Positions 38,075 through 48,177 of a DNA stretch of 64,000 bases are shown one piece after another. The notes beneath the pieces were generated by a model, which saw nothing but the letters and a program-made list of their open reading frames with translations, was not told the origin of the DNA and searched no databases. Origin of the DNA: an uncultured Dehalococcoidia bacterium (GTDB lineage Bacteria; Chloroflexota; Dehalococcoidia; Bin125); NCBI GenBank assembly GCA_958295515.1, contig CATQGW010000005.1, positions 124,001 through 188,000 on the forward strand, given 5' to 3'. Numbering within the stretch: the first letter of the stretch is position 1; each line of letters begins with the position of its first letter. A program made the translations under genes and the position numbers.

Positions 38075-39373
38075 ATGCCCATGATCCGCTCCGATCAGAA
38101 CGAGCACGACAGAGTGCGCTCGACGCGCGTCTTTTTCTTGGGGTTGTTGCTGCTGCTCGGCGCAGCGCTGGCGCTCTCGGCCTGTTTCGGCGGGGACGAC
38201 GCGCCGCAGGCAGCGCCGACGCCACCGCCGGCTTCCGACGATCCGCAGCCGAGCCAGCAGCCCGCGGCGGCGCAGCAGACGGAGCAGCCCGACGAGCCGC
38301 AGGCGGTCAGCGCGACCGAGCCGCAGGAGCAGGCGGCGGAGCCGCAGGCCGATGAAGAAGCTGCGGAGCCTGAGCCGACGGCGACCAATGAGTACGTCGT
38401 GCAGGCCGGCGACACGCTGGCGGATATCGCGTATGCGCACGACGTGCGGCTTGACGACCTGATTCAGCTGAACAACATTCAGAATCCCAACCTGCTGCGG
38501 GTGGGACAGCGGCTGCTGATTCCGAGCGACGAACCGGCTGAGGCGGCGGCGGTCGCCGCTCCGACCGGCGGGGAGAGCACGGAGGAGGAGCAGCAGGAAG
38601 GCGAGCAGGCGGAGGCGGTCGAGACGCCGACGGTGAGTCTGCCGAACACGGCGCTGGCGCTGGCGACGCCGACCAGCACATCGGCGAGTCAGTTTTCGCA
38701 GCCGGGGCCGGACGCGACGACGAACACGATCCCCACGCCGCCGGCGAATTTCATCCAATACGGCGTCGACGCGCTGCCGTGGCTGCAGGGGCGCGGGACG
38801 GTTGATGAGATTCTGCCGATCTTCTTCGCCTGGCCGATGCCGCCGCTGGTGGTGGGCAACAACCGGCTCAATCTGGTGGACACGAACGGGAACGGTCTGT
38901 TCTCGGCGGCGATGGTGTTTACGGACCCGAACTCGTTCGGGGCGGCGGTGCCGTTCTCGAATCTGGTCGTCTACGACCCGGTGCCGGGGCGGGCGGATCG
39001 CTATCGGATCGGCTATGACCACCGTCTGGCCTACGGGCGCGAGGTGCAGGGCTTGCAGCTGCTGAGCGATTTGGATTTGAGCGGCGACGCGATCCGCGAC
39101 ATCACGTTCCGCGAGATTTCCTGCGCGGGCGAGGTCTGCACGAGCGCGTTCTATGTGCTGCGGGGCAGCGGCGACGGCTACCAGGTGGTGACCGGTCCGG
39201 ACGCGCAGATCAACGCGGTGAGCGCAATTCAGGTGGTCGACGGAACGGCGGACGGGGTGCCGGATCTGATTGCGACGGGGGTTTCGGCGGAAGACGGGGA
39301 GACGTATTCGTTCACGCTTGCGGTGCAGGCGGGGGCGCTGGTTGAGGTGTCGCGCATTGCGCAGTCGAACTGA
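38075..39373 (+). CDS. LysM domain lipoprotein
   Basis: LALSACFGGDD lipobox; acidic Q/E/P linker; NEYVVQAGDTLADIAYAHDVRLDDLIQLNNIQNPNLLRVGQRLLIP. Confidence 0.88.
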   Translation: MPMIRSDQNEHDRVRSTRVFFLGLLLLLGAALALSACFGGDDAPQAAPTPPPASDDPQPSQQPAAAQQTEQPDEPQAVSATEPQEQAAEPQADEEAAEPEPTATNEYVVQAGDTLADIAYAHDVRLDDLIQLNNIQNPNLLRVGQRLLIPSDEPAEAAAVAAPTGGESTEEEQQEGEQAEAVETPTVSLPNTALALATPTSTSASQFSQPGPDATTNTIPTPPANFIQYGVDALPWLQGRGTVDEILPIFFAWPMPPLVVGNNRLNLVDTNGNGLFSAAMVFTDPNSFGAAVPFSNLVVYDPVPGRADRYRIGYDHRLAYGREVQGLQLLSDLDLSGDAIRDITFREISCAGEVCTSAFYVLRGSGDGYQVVTGPDAQINAVSAIQVVDGTADGVPDLIATGVSAEDGETYSFTLAVQAGALVEVSRIAQSN

Positions 39374-39432
39374 GGGGGCGTCGCAGCGGCGCTAGACGAC
39401 CGTAAATTCGCGGGGCGCGATACTGAGCGCTC

Positions 39433-41529
39433 ATGTCGCTTGTATATCGACCGGCTCGGCGCTTTGGTGGACGGCCGATCCGCATCCCCTGGCTGCCGGG
39501 GCGGCTCGGCTCGCTGCGGCTGCCGCGCAATCTGGTTCCGCTGCTGCTGGCGGTCGCGGTTGGGGTTGCGGCGGGGCTTGGGGCGGTGGCGCTCGAAGCA
39601 GCGGTGGACCAGCTGACGATCGCCTTCCATGAGCTGCGGGGCGTCCTGAGCGACCTGGCGGGCGGCTGGACGCTGATTGTGGTGCTGGCGATTGCGGCCG
39701 TGCCGGTGGCGCTGATCGTCAGCTACGTATCGGCCGAGTCGCGCGGGGCGGGCGTGCCGTACACGATGATCGCGGTGGAGACGACGGGCGGGTTCGTGCG
39801 CCCGATTGTGGCGCCGGCCAAACTGATCGCGACGGCGTTCACGATCGGGGGCGGGGGATCGGCGGGGCGCGAGGGGCCGATCGTGCTGATCGCGGCCTCG
39901 CTCTCCTCGATGATTGGGCGGATCAGCCGGCAGCCCTCGGACATGCTGGTGCTGATGGTCGCGGCGGGCGCGGCGGGGGGGATCGCGGCGACCTTCAACA
40001 CGCCGATCGCGGGCACGTTCTTTGCGCTGGAGGTGGTGCTGCGCCGTTTCAACGTGCGCAACTTCACGATCGTCGTGGTTTCGGCGGTGGTGGCCAACTT
40101 CATTGCGATTCTGTTCTACGGCGATCAGACGGAGCTGCAGCTGCCGGAGTATCTGGTGGAGGGCTGGCTGGAGGTGGCGCTGCTGGTGCTGGTCGGGCTG
40201 GGTGCGGCGCTGCTGGGTGTGTTCTTCGTGCGTTCGCGCTTTTTCGCGGAGGACGTGTTCGACTTCCTGGGGCTGCCGATGCTGGCACGGCCGGTGCTGG
40301 CGCTGATGGCGGTGGGGGCGCTGGCGCTGATCGACGATCGCATTTTGGGCTCGGGGCTGAACCAGATTTTCACCTTCGCCGCGGGCGATTTCACGGCGGT
40401 CTCGCTGGGCGTGCTGCTCGTGCTGAAGCTGTTCGCCTCCAGCCTGACAATCGGTTCGGGGGCTTCGGGCGGGGCGTTTGCGCCGTTGCTGTTCATCGGC
40501 GCGGCGGGCGGGGCGCTGCTGGGGCTGGGCTTCGAGAACACGATTCCGGGCAACACGGGGCCGCTGGGGGCGTACGCGGTGGTGGGCATGGCGGCGGTGT
40601 TCGCGGCGGCGGCGCGAGCGCCGATGACGTCGCTGTTCATCGTCTTCGAGTTGACCGGCTACGACGGATTTCTGCCGCTGATGGCGGCGGTGGCGCTGGC
40701 GACGGCGCTGGCGCAGCTGATCACGCGGGACACGATTTACAACGTGCGGCTGCGTCGCGCGGGGTTGGGCGTCTACGAGGAGCCGCAGCAGTCGCAGCTG
40801 GACGAGCTGCGGGTGGCGACGACGATGCGGACGGATACGCCGATTGTGGATCGGACGGCCTCAATTCAGGTGCTGGCGAACGCGATGAGTCAGTCGCGGG
40901 GGAACGTGGTGGCGGTGGCGGATCATCGCAATCGGTTCCTGGGGCTGGTCACGGCGACGGATGTGGCGTCGGCGGTGGAGCGCAACGAGGTGGGGCGGAC
41001 AGCGCGGGAGTTGGCGGTGGTGGCGCCGATCACGGTGCATCCGGACGACACGCTGCGTCACGCGCTGGGGGTGCTGGTGGAGCACGATGTGCGGCAGTTG
41101 CCGGTGGTGGCGCGGGATGATCCGTCGCGGCTGCTGGGGATGCTCACGCAGCGCGACATTCTGCGCGAGATTGCGACGCCGGACGAGCGCAGCGTGGCGG
41201 CGCGGGACGCAGCGCCCAGCGCGCCGGTGCGGCGGCTGAGCGGAGCGGTGCAGATTGAGGCGAATGTGGAGCCGGGCTCGGTGGCCGACGGGCAGATGGT
41301 CTCCAATCTGCCGCTGCCGGAGGCGGCGGTGGTGACCGCGATTCACCGGCGCGGCACGGTGGTAATTCCGCGCGGTTCGGTGACGCTGGCGGCGAACGAT
41401 CTGGTGGTGGTGCTGACGGATCCGAACGAGGAAGCGCCGGTGCGGGCGTGTTTCAGCGCGCCGCGGGGGACGGGGCGCACGCAGTGGTGGTTCCTGCCGC
41501 ATCCGCCGGAGCCGCCGCCGGGCGGCTGA
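39433..41529 (+). CDS. ClC family chloride channel/transporter with CBS pair and C-terminal TrkA-C/RCK-like domain
   Basis: GGGGSAGREGPIVLI, GSGASGGAFAPLLFIGA; CBS pair from about aa 460; VEPGSVADGQMVSNLPLPEAAVVTAIHRRGTVVIPRGSVTLAANDLVVVLTD. Confidence 0.88.
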   Translation: MSLVYRPARRFGGRPIRIPWLPGRLGSLRLPRNLVPLLLAVAVGVAAGLGAVALEAAVDQLTIAFHELRGVLSDLAGGWTLIVVLAIAAVPVALIVSYVSAESRGAGVPYTMIAVETTGGFVRPIVAPAKLIATAFTIGGGGSAGREGPIVLIAASLSSMIGRISRQPSDMLVLMVAAGAAGGIAATFNTPIAGTFFALEVVLRRFNVRNFTIVVVSAVVANFIAILFYGDQTELQLPEYLVEGWLEVALLVLVGLGAALLGVFFVRSRFFAEDVFDFLGLPMLARPVLALMAVGALALIDDRILGSGLNQIFTFAAGDFTAVSLGVLLVLKLFASSLTIGSGASGGAFAPLLFIGAAGGALLGLGFENTIPGNTGPLGAYAVVGMAAVFAAAARAPMTSLFIVFELTGYDGFLPLMAAVALATALAQLITRDTIYNVRLRRAGLGVYEEPQQSQLDELRVATTMRTDTPIVDRTASIQVLANAMSQSRGNVVAVADHRNRFLGLVTATDVASAVERNEVGRTARELAVVAPITVHPDDTLRHALGVLVEHDVRQLPVVARDDPSRLLGMLTQRDILREIATPDERSVAARDAAPSAPVRRLSGAVQIEANVEPGSVADGQMVSNLPLPEAAVVTAIHRRGTVVIPRGSVTLAANDLVVVLTDPNEEAPVRACFSAPRGTGRTQWWFLPHPPEPPPGG

Positions 41530-41545
41530 GGCGTAGCATTCAGCA

Positions 41546-41959
41546 ATGCCCGAGCGCGTCTTCACCCTCGCCCAGGCGCGGCGCTCGCTGCCCAATGTGG
41601 CGGCGGTGGTGATCGTGCTGCAACGGCGCGTGCAGCGGCTGGACCAGCTGCATGCGCTCGGCGAATCGATGCGTCGCAGCGGGTTGACCGACGGGCAGCC
41701 GACGGTCGCCGACGATCGGGAGTTGCGGGCGGAGATCACCAAGCTCGAAGAGCAGGCGCAGACCTTGGTTGAGCACATCGGCGAGCTGGGGGTAGAACTC
41801 AAAGATCCGCGGCGCGGGCTGGTGGACTGGGTGGCGGAGCGGGAGGGGCGGCAGGTCTATTTGTGCTGGCAGGCGGGGGAGCGGACGATCGGCTGGTGGC
41901 ATGAGATCGCGGAAGGGTTCGCGGGGCGGCAGCGGATCGCGGTCGAGGAGTGGGGCTGA
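41546..41959 (+). CDS. DUF2203 family protein
   Basis: [14 protein letters not shown]...[39 protein letters not shown]. Confidence 0.85.
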   Translation: MPERVFTLAQARRSLPNVAAVVIVLQRRVQRLDQLHALGESMRRSGLTDGQPTVADDRELRAEITKLEEQAQTLVEHIGELGVELKDPRRGLVDWVAEREGRQVYLCWQAGERTIGWWHEIAEGFAGRQRIAVEEWG

Positions 41960-42726
41960 GCTTGCCGCATCACCGCGCCCTGGCCGCGCCTCCCGCCCGC
42001 AGCGCCGCGCCGTCGTATCCCGAGCTGGTCGCGCACCACGATGCGATCTACGACCTGCTGCTGGACGGCCGACTGGCGCGGGAGGCGTCGCCGCTGCTGG
42101 ATCTCGGCAGTGGGGACGGCGCGACATTGGGCGCAATCACGGCGGGCACGCCGCTGCGTGCGGTGGCGCTGGATCCTCGCCCGCCGCCGCGTTGGAACGG
42201 TCCGCCCGAAACGCAGCGGGCGCGCGGCGACGCGCTTCGTCTGCCGTTCGCGGACGATTCGTTCGCCAGCGGCTTGCTGGTTGATGCGTTTGAGTGGCTG
42301 CGCGAGCCGGCGGCGGCGCTGCAGGAGGCGGCGCGGGTGGTGCGCGGGCCGATTGTGGTGGTGCAGACCGACTGGCCGGCGTTGTGGTTCGACAGCGAGG
42401 ATCCGGATATGGCGCGGGAGTTGGTGCGTCGCTGGTCGGAGGGCGCGGTGGAGCCGCTGCGAGCGCGGCTGGCGGAGGAGGTCGAGCGCGCGGGTCTGGC
42501 GGTTGAAGAGTTGCGCTCGGTCACGATTCGGGCGCAAACGCTGGAGGTGGGTTCGCTGGCGGCGGAACAGCTGCGGGCGATCCGGCGCTGGCTGGTGGTG
42601 GAGCGTCCGCAGACGCGGGCGAGCCGCTTTGATCGGTGGCGTCGCGAGTTGGATCGTCGCGCGGCGGCGGGGCATTTTGAGATGGTGGTGCGTCGGTATG
42701 TGTTGGTGGTGCGGCGGGGGGTGTAG
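41950..42726 (+). CDS. Class I SAM-dependent methyltransferase-like protein
   Basis: [37 protein letters not shown]. Confidence 0.78.
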   Translation: MGLSLPHHRALAAPPARSAAPSYPELVAHHDAIYDLLLDGRLAREASPLLDLGSGDGATLGAITAGTPLRAVALDPRPPPRWNGPPETQRARGDALRLPFADDSFASGLLVDAFEWLREPAAALQEAARVVRGPIVVVQTDWPALWFDSEDPDMARELVRRWSEGAVEPLRARLAEEVERAGLAVEELRSVTIRAQTLEVGSLAAEQLRAIRRWLVVERPQTRASRFDRWRRELDRRAAAGHFEMVVRRYVLVVRRGV

Positions 42727-42741
42727 GTGCTGGGGCGTTTT

Positions 42742-42859
42742 GTCATTGCCGCGCTCCGCTTCCGTCATTGCCGCGCCGCGCCGCGGCAATCTCGCCGTGG
42801 GTCTGCCGGCCTTGGTGCCAGTCACGGCGAGATACCCGTGGCAAGCACGGGTATGACGG
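42742..42859. repeat. Composite B-A paired hairpin plus trailing half-elements to about 42905
   Basis: GTCATTGCCGCG...CGGCAATCTCGCC...GAGATACCCGTGGCAAGCACGGGTATGACGG. Confidence 0.88.
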
Positions 42860-42922
42860 GATTAAGGGCGCGGGTATGACGGGATTAAGGGCGCGGGTAT
42901 GACGGGGTGGTGGAGGGGTTTG

Positions 42923-43819
42923 CTAGTGGTCTTGAGGGTTGGTGGGGGGCTGGTGGGCGGGGCCGTGGGGGTGGCCCTGGTGATGATCGTGGTCTTCGGC
43001 GAAATGGAAGCGGAGGTTGCCGGCCAGGGGGGCGGTTTGTGGGTCGTCGCCGTCGCTTTTGGAGACGATGGCCAGCTCGCGGCCGAAGGTGCGGCGTAGG
43101 ACATCCTCGCTGAATACTTCGCTGGGGCGGCCGACTGCGATGATCTCCTGGCGCAGGCAGACAACGTAGGCGTAGTGGTCGACGACTGAGGCGAGGTCGT
43201 GGGTGGCGATCACGACGGTGGCGCCGGTGGCGGCGACATCGCAGAGGGTTTCCATCAGGTCGTCGTCGGCTACGGCGTCGAGCGAGGCGGCGGGTTCGTC
43301 GAGCAGCAGGAGCGAGGGCTCGCGGGCCAGGGCGCGGGCGATCAGCACGCGCTTCTGCTGGCCCATGGACAGCTCGGAGATTTCGCGTCGGCGCAGATGG
43401 GCGACTTTCATGGTCTCCAGCGCGCGCTCGACGGCGCCGTTGGGATCGGAGAGCGGGCCGCGGCGCAGGCGACGCCGCCAGTCGAAGCGGTAGCGGCCCA
43501 TCTCGACGACTTCGCGCACGGTGATCGGGAAGCGCCAGTCGACGGAGCCGGCCTGGGGCATGTAGCCGATTCGGGCGCGGGCGCGTTGGGGCGGGCGGCC
43601 GTCGATCAGCACCTCGCCGCGCCAGGGGCGGAGCATGCCCAGAATCGCCTTGAGCAGGGTCGACTTGCCGGAGCCGTTGCCGCCGACCAGCGCGGTCAAC
43701 GCGCCGCGGGGGATTTCGAGCTCGATGTTCTCCAGCACCGGGGTGCGTCCGTAGCCGACGGTGACGCCGTTGAGCCGGATCTCTGCGCCGACGGCGGTAG
43801 GGGGATTGGCGGTGGTCAT
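42923..43819 (-). CDS. ABC transporter ATP-binding protein, metal (ZnuC/MntB-like) family with His-rich C-terminus
   Basis: LVGGNGSGKSTLLKAILG, LSMGQQKRVLIARAL; C-term HFAEDHDHHQGHPHGPAHQPP. Confidence 0.9.
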   Translation of the reverse strand: MTTANPPTAVGAEIRLNGVTVGYGRTPVLENIELEIPRGALTALVGGNGSGKSTLLKAILGMLRPWRGEVLIDGRPPQRARARIGYMPQAGSVDWRFPITVREVVEMGRYRFDWRRRLRRGPLSDPNGAVERALETMKVAHLRRREISELSMGQQKRVLIARALAREPSLLLLDEPAASLDAVADDDLMETLCDVAATGATVVIATHDLASVVDHYAYVVCLRQEIIAVGRPSEVFSEDVLRRTFGRELAIVSKSDGDDPQTAPLAGNLRFHFAEDHDHHQGHPHGPAHQPPTNPQDH

Positions 43820-43869
43820 GGGCTGATCATCGCACGGATCGCCGACAGGCGCGCTGATACGCTCGCCGT

Positions 43870-44778
43870 ATGCCGTCGGCTACGGATGCGCTGGGCACTG
43901 AGATCACGCTCGAGAGCCCGCCGCGGCGGATTGTCTCGCTGGTGCCCTCGTTCACGGAGCTGACCGCGGCGCTGCGGCTGGGCGGCCGGCTGGTCGGCGT
44001 GACGCGCTTCTGCACGGACCCGCCGGAGGTGGTGAATCCGGTGCGGAAGGTGGGCGGGACCAAGAATCCGGATGTGGAGCGGATTATCGAGCTCGCGCCG
44101 GAGATTGTGCTGGCGAACCGCGAGGAGAACCGCGAGGAAGATGTGGCGGCGCTGCGGGCGGCGGGGCTGGCGGTGTATGTGGGCGAGGTGCGCACGGTGG
44201 AGCAGGCGCGGGAGGAGATCGCGCGGGTGGCGGGGCTGCTGGGGGCGGTCTCGCTGCAGCAGACGCGGCCGATTGAGCAGGTGCTGGAGGAGCACGAGCA
44301 TCTCAATCGGGTGCGTCCGAAGGTGCGGGCGGCCTGCCTGATCTGGCGCAATCCGTTCATGGCGGCGGGCGGCGGCACGTACATCGGGGACCTGCTGCGG
44401 GCGGCGGGGGGAGTCAACGTGTTTGAGACGCATCGGGGCGACGATCGCTATCCGCGGGTGACGCTGGCGGAGTTGGCGGAGGCGTCGCCCGACGTGATTC
44501 TGCTGCCCTCGGAGCCGTATCGCTTTGGCAAGCGTCACCGCGAGGAGCTGCTGGCGCAGCATGGCATCGCGGCGGCGCGAGCGGGGCGGGTGCTGCTCTG
44601 CGACGGGCAGATGATGACCTGGTGGGGGGTGCGCACGGCAGGAGCGCTGCGCGAAGTGGGGGAGCTGCTGGACGGGGCGCGTCCGAACTGGCGGGGCGAG
44701 CAGGATCTGGAGCTGCCCGAGCTGCCGCCGGGGTTGAATCTGCAGGTGGACCGGCAGGACACGGTGGATCAGGGTTAG
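43870..44778 (+). CDS. Cobalamin/iron-siderophore-type (BtuF-like) binding protein, no obvious signal peptide
   Basis: PRRIVSLVPSFTELTAALRLGGRLVGVTRFCTDP, GGTKNPDVERIIELAPEIVLAN. Confidence 0.82.
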   Translation: MPSATDALGTEITLESPPRRIVSLVPSFTELTAALRLGGRLVGVTRFCTDPPEVVNPVRKVGGTKNPDVERIIELAPEIVLANREENREEDVAALRAAGLAVYVGEVRTVEQAREEIARVAGLLGAVSLQQTRPIEQVLEEHEHLNRVRPKVRAACLIWRNPFMAAGGGTYIGDLLRAAGGVNVFETHRGDDRYPRVTLAELAEASPDVILLPSEPYRFGKRHREELLAQHGIAAARAGRVLLCDGQMMTWWGVRTAGALREVGELLDGARPNWRGEQDLELPELPPGLNLQVDRQDTVDQG

Positions 44779-45593
44779 ATCGGGCGGCCGCTGTCGAACA
44801 TCAGCGCGTAACCGGCGATTTCGCCGGCGAGCACGGCGGCGGTGGTGAGGTAGAGCAGCCCGGTGGCGGCCATCATCGAGCGCATTTTGGAGGTGGTCCA
44901 GGCCATCCAGCCAAAGATCAGCGGGAGCGCGAAGCCGACCACGATGCGCAGCCAAAAGGTGACATCGTCGGCCAGGGCGCGGTCGCGTCCGCCGATCGGG
45001 GTTTCGACGGCGACGGCGAGGGCAATGCCGAAGAGCGCGAGTTGAATCAGAACGATCAGCAGGAAGGCGGCGGTGAGTTCGTTGAGCGGTCGGGCGGGCA
45101 GACGGGGGGTGACGAGGTACCAGTGTCCGAGCGTGAGGCCGACGGCGGCGAGTCCGACGGCGAGGCTGCCGGCGAGCAGGCTGAGCGCGAGCAGTCCGCG
45201 CGGCGAGCCTTCGAGCATCGCGGCAGTGAGCGCGAGGGCGGCGAGGGCGGCGGCGCTGAGCGCCCAGCCGAGTTGGCGGCCGAGCGCTTCGCGTCCGCTG
45301 TAGAGCGCGGCGTTATGTAACACGCTGAGGGCGGTGGCGGCGGCGAGCAGCCAGACGAGAGCCTGGCGTGGCGCGGCGGCGACGGCGTAGCCCTCGACGA
45401 TGTCGCCGCCGAGCGTGAAGGCGACCCAGAAGGCGAGGCCGAGGATGAGCGGCAGCATGATCGTGGTGGCGCGGATGAAGCCGCGGGTGGCGTGTCCGCG
45501 CACGTCGACGATCTGCATCACGAGCGCGCCGCCGACGGCCAGCTCGAGCAGGATCAGGAAGAGCGTGTAGGGCAGTGCGGAGGAGGCGGTCAC
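44775..45593 (-). CDS. Multi-pass integral membrane protein of unknown function
   Basis: 272 aa with about 8 hydrophobic segments. Confidence 0.7.
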   Translation of the reverse strand: MTASSALPYTLFLILLELAVGGALVMQIVDVRGHATRGFIRATTIMLPLILGLAFWVAFTLGGDIVEGYAVAAAPRQALVWLLAAATALSVLHNAALYSGREALGRQLGWALSAAALAALALTAAMLEGSPRGLLALSLLAGSLAVGLAAVGLTLGHWYLVTPRLPARPLNELTAAFLLIVLIQLALFGIALAVAVETPIGGRDRALADDVTFWLRIVVGFALPLIFGWMAWTTSKMRSMMAATGLLYLTTAAVLAGEIAGYALMFDSGRPI

Positions 45594-45614
45594 GGCTGCG
45601 GCCTCCGCGTCGGC

Positions 45615-45827
45615 TCAGTTGGAGAGCTTGAGCAGCAGGATTTCGCGGCGCAGGCCTTCATCGCCGACCTCGACCTGGACGCGCAGGACGCGGTAGCGGT
45701 CGTCGCGCCCGCCGCGGCGGAAGCGCAGGACATCGCCTTTGGACCAGGGGTAATCGGTCTCCAGCGTGTCGAGCAGCACGTCTTTGCGCTCGGTGAAGGT
45801 GTCTGATTCCCACAGTTCGGTCAGCAT
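45615..45827 (-). CDS. Small protein of unknown function
   Basis: 71 aa from ATG 45827: MLTELWESDTFTERKDVLLDTLETDYPWSKGDVLRFRRGG. Confidence 0.5.
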   Translation of the reverse strand: MLTELWESDTFTERKDVLLDTLETDYPWSKGDVLRFRRGGRDDRYRVLRVQVEVGDEGLRREILLLKLSN

Positions 45828-45955
45828 CCGGTCGTTTCTCCTCGGCCTCGGGCGGTCGGGTCTGATCCTACCCGCGCGCGGGCTAATGCGACTCAGCAGC
45901 CGGCTCATCTGTCACAATCTCCACACATCCCCACGCAAGTCGGAGCAAGGCGGCG

Positions 45956-46399
45956 ATGAGCGACGGCGAACGGTGGATCATCAAGGCGCTGCACGAGGCG
46001 TCGGGCGAGCTGCGCGAGTTGCTGGTCAACGCGCTGCTCGAGGGCGATGAGGACGCGCCGCGGCTGATCCGCGAGGCCTGGCAGCGGGAAACGGTGGCGG
46101 GCTGGCAGCTGGCGCACCTGATTTTCCGCGAGGCGGATCCGTTGCCGCTGCACAGCCTCGAGTGGCTCGAGCAGCGGCACGAGCAAATCCCCGACGCCTA
46201 CGAGCAGGTGCGGCAGTTCGACGAGCTGCGCGGGCAGATCACCGGCGTGCTCTCGATGATTGGCCCAAGCGAGTGGGAGCAGAGCGGTCACCACCGCTTC
46301 CGCGGCCGGCTGACGGTGCGGGAGGTCTGCCGCGATTTGCACCAGGGGGATTTGGAGTTGCTGGTGGCGCTGCGCCGGCGCGCAGCGGCTGCGGGCTGA
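45956..46399 (+). CDS. DinB-like four-helix protein
   Basis: VAGWQLAHLIFREADPLPLHSLEWLEQRHEQIP ... RLTVREVCRDLHQGDLELLVALRR. Confidence 0.6.
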   Translation: MSDGERWIIKALHEASGELRELLVNALLEGDEDAPRLIREAWQRETVAGWQLAHLIFREADPLPLHSLEWLEQRHEQIPDAYEQVRQFDELRGQITGVLSMIGPSEWEQSGHHRFRGRLTVREVCRDLHQGDLELLVALRRRAAAAG

Positions 46400-46521
46400 G
46401 GGGGTGCGCTTGCGCGACTTTGCAACTCCAATTCCGTCATTCCCGCGGCCTCTTTTCGTCATTCCCGCCCTTCCCCCCGTCATTCCCGCGGCTTCTCCTT
46501 GTCATTCCCGCGGCTTCTCCT

Positions 46522-46794
46522 CGTCATTCCCGCGAACGCGGGAATCTCGTGGCGGTACCTCGGAGGTTGCGCGGGGGAGATTCCCGCTCGGGGGCGGGAA
46601 TGACGGAAAGGAGGGGGCGGGTGTGACGGAAGAGGGGGGCGGGAATGACGGAGGGAGGGGGGCGGGTGTGACGGAGACGGGTGTCTCCCCGTCATTCCCG
46701 CGGCCTCTTTTCGTCATTCCCGCGAACGCGGGAATCTCGTGGCGGTACCTGGGAGGTCGCGCGGTGGGGATTCCCGCTTTCGCGGGAATGACGG
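46522..46794. repeat. Two type C paired hairpins (46522-46607, 46712-46794) plus half-elements from 46436
   Basis: Direct inverted repeats with the shared spacer TCTCGTGGCGGTACCT. Confidence 0.9.
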
Positions 46795-46816
46795 AAAAGG
46801 GGGCGGGCGGTGTTGT

Positions 46817-47680
46817 CTAGTTTGGGTTTAGGCCGATGGCTTGGGCGATTTCTTGGGGGGCGGCGGAGTAGTTCATGGTGTAGATGTGCAGGCCGGGGGC
46901 GCCGGCGTTGAGCAGATTTTGGGCTAGGGCGACTGCGAACTCTACGCCTACGGCGCGGCGGGCGGCGGGGTTTTCGCCGGCGGCTTCCAGGCGCTCGCGG
47001 ATGGAGACGGGGAACTCGAGGCCGTTGAGCGCCGACATTCGGGCGATGCCGTTGATGTTGGTGGGCGGCATCAGGCCGGGGATGATTGGGGTGTGGACGC
47101 CGCGGGCGGCCATCTGCTCGGTGAAGCGCTCGTAGTGCGCGGCGTCGAAGAAGAACTGGGTGATGGCGAAGTCGGCGGCGGCGATTTTGGCGGCTTGATG
47201 CTCGCGGTCGGCCGCTTCGGAGACGGCCAGCGGGTGGCCCTGGGGGTGGGCGGCGACGCCGATCGCCATTGCGGTGCGCTCGCGCACGAAGGCGGCCAGC
47301 TCGCGCGCGTAGCGGAACGCGCCGCTGGGCAGCTCGTCGGAGCCCTGCGGCAGGTCGCCGCGCAGCGCGAGCAGGTTGTCAATGCCGTCGGCGGCGTACT
47401 GATCGACGATTGCGCCCACCTCGTCGCGGGTGTGGGCGACGCAGGTCAGATGCGGCATTGCTTCGACGCCGAAGGCGTTGCGAATTCGCGCGACCCACTC
47501 GCGGGTGGGGCCGCGAGTCGCGCCACCGGCGCCGTAGGTGACGGACATGAACGCGGGCTGGAGCGGGGCTAGACGCCGGAGCGTGCGCTCCAGACGGCGC
47601 ACGCCGTCGGGGTCGCGCGGCGCGGAGAACTCAAAGGAGAGCGCGGGGCCTGCGGCGAGCAGCTGCGGGATGCGGGTCAC
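46817..47680 (-). CDS. metF: Methylenetetrahydrofolate reductase
   Basis: SFEFSAPRDPDGVRRLERTL, PAFMSVTYGAGG, PHLTCVAHTRDEV, ALRGDLPQG, ITQFFFDAAHYERF. Confidence 0.93.
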   Translation of the reverse strand: MTRIPQLLAAGPALSFEFSAPRDPDGVRRLERTLRRLAPLQPAFMSVTYGAGGATRGPTREWVARIRNAFGVEAMPHLTCVAHTRDEVGAIVDQYAADGIDNLLALRGDLPQGSDELPSGAFRYARELAAFVRERTAMAIGVAAHPQGHPLAVSEAADREHQAAKIAAADFAITQFFFDAAHYERFTEQMAARGVHTPIIPGLMPPTNINGIARMSALNGLEFPVSIRERLEAAGENPAARRAVGVEFAVALAQNLLNAGAPGLHIYTMNYSAAPQEIAQAIGLNPN

Positions 47681-47705
47681 GGACGCAGCCGAGGCCCGCC
47701 GGCGG

Positions 47706-48092
47706 CTAGACGCAGGAGCGGGCCTGGGAGGCGCCGCCCTTGTCGGCGGTGTCGAACGACGAGCCGCAGGCGCAGGAGTGCGAGGCGTTGGGGTTGGAGA
47801 TGCTGAAGCCCTGCTTCATCACGTCGTCGATGTAGTCGACGCGCGAGCCGGTCAGCAGCGGCGCGCTCTCGTCGTCGATGAGGAAGCGCACGCCGGCCTT
47901 TTCGATCACCACATCGCCGTCCTCGACGTCGGTGGCGAGGGCCATGCCGTACTGGTAGCCGGAGCAGCCGCCGCCGACCACGAAGACGCGCAGCGCGCCG
48001 TCCGCGAAGCCCTTCTCCTCGAGCAGCGACTTGGCCTTCTCGGCCGCCAGGTCGGTCACGTCGAGCATCTCGGTCATCTGAAAGGTCGTCAT
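47706..48092 (-). CDS. HesB/IscA-family iron-sulfur cluster assembly or insertion protein
   Basis: LRVFVVGGGCSGYQYGMAL ... SFSISNPNASHSCACGSSF-type (FSISNPNASHSCACGSSF); start reassigned to 48092. Confidence 0.92.
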   Translation of the reverse strand: MTTFQMTEMLDVTDLAAEKAKSLLEEKGFADGALRVFVVGGGCSGYQYGMALATDVEDGDVVIEKAGVRFLIDDESAPLLTGSRVDYIDDVMKQGFSISNPNASHSCACGSSFDTADKGGASQARSCV

Positions 48093-48177
48093 CGGCGGGT
48101 CCCCCTTCGCTCTCATCGCGCGTTCGGTCAACACAGCATAGCGCACGCGCAGGCGGGCGCGCGGATAGACTGGGGCA

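Noticed and set aside
46404-46820. ORFs encoding SVIPANAGIS..PAFAGMTE-type peptides
   Set aside because: Translations of the type C paired hairpin; a known style of spurious ORF.
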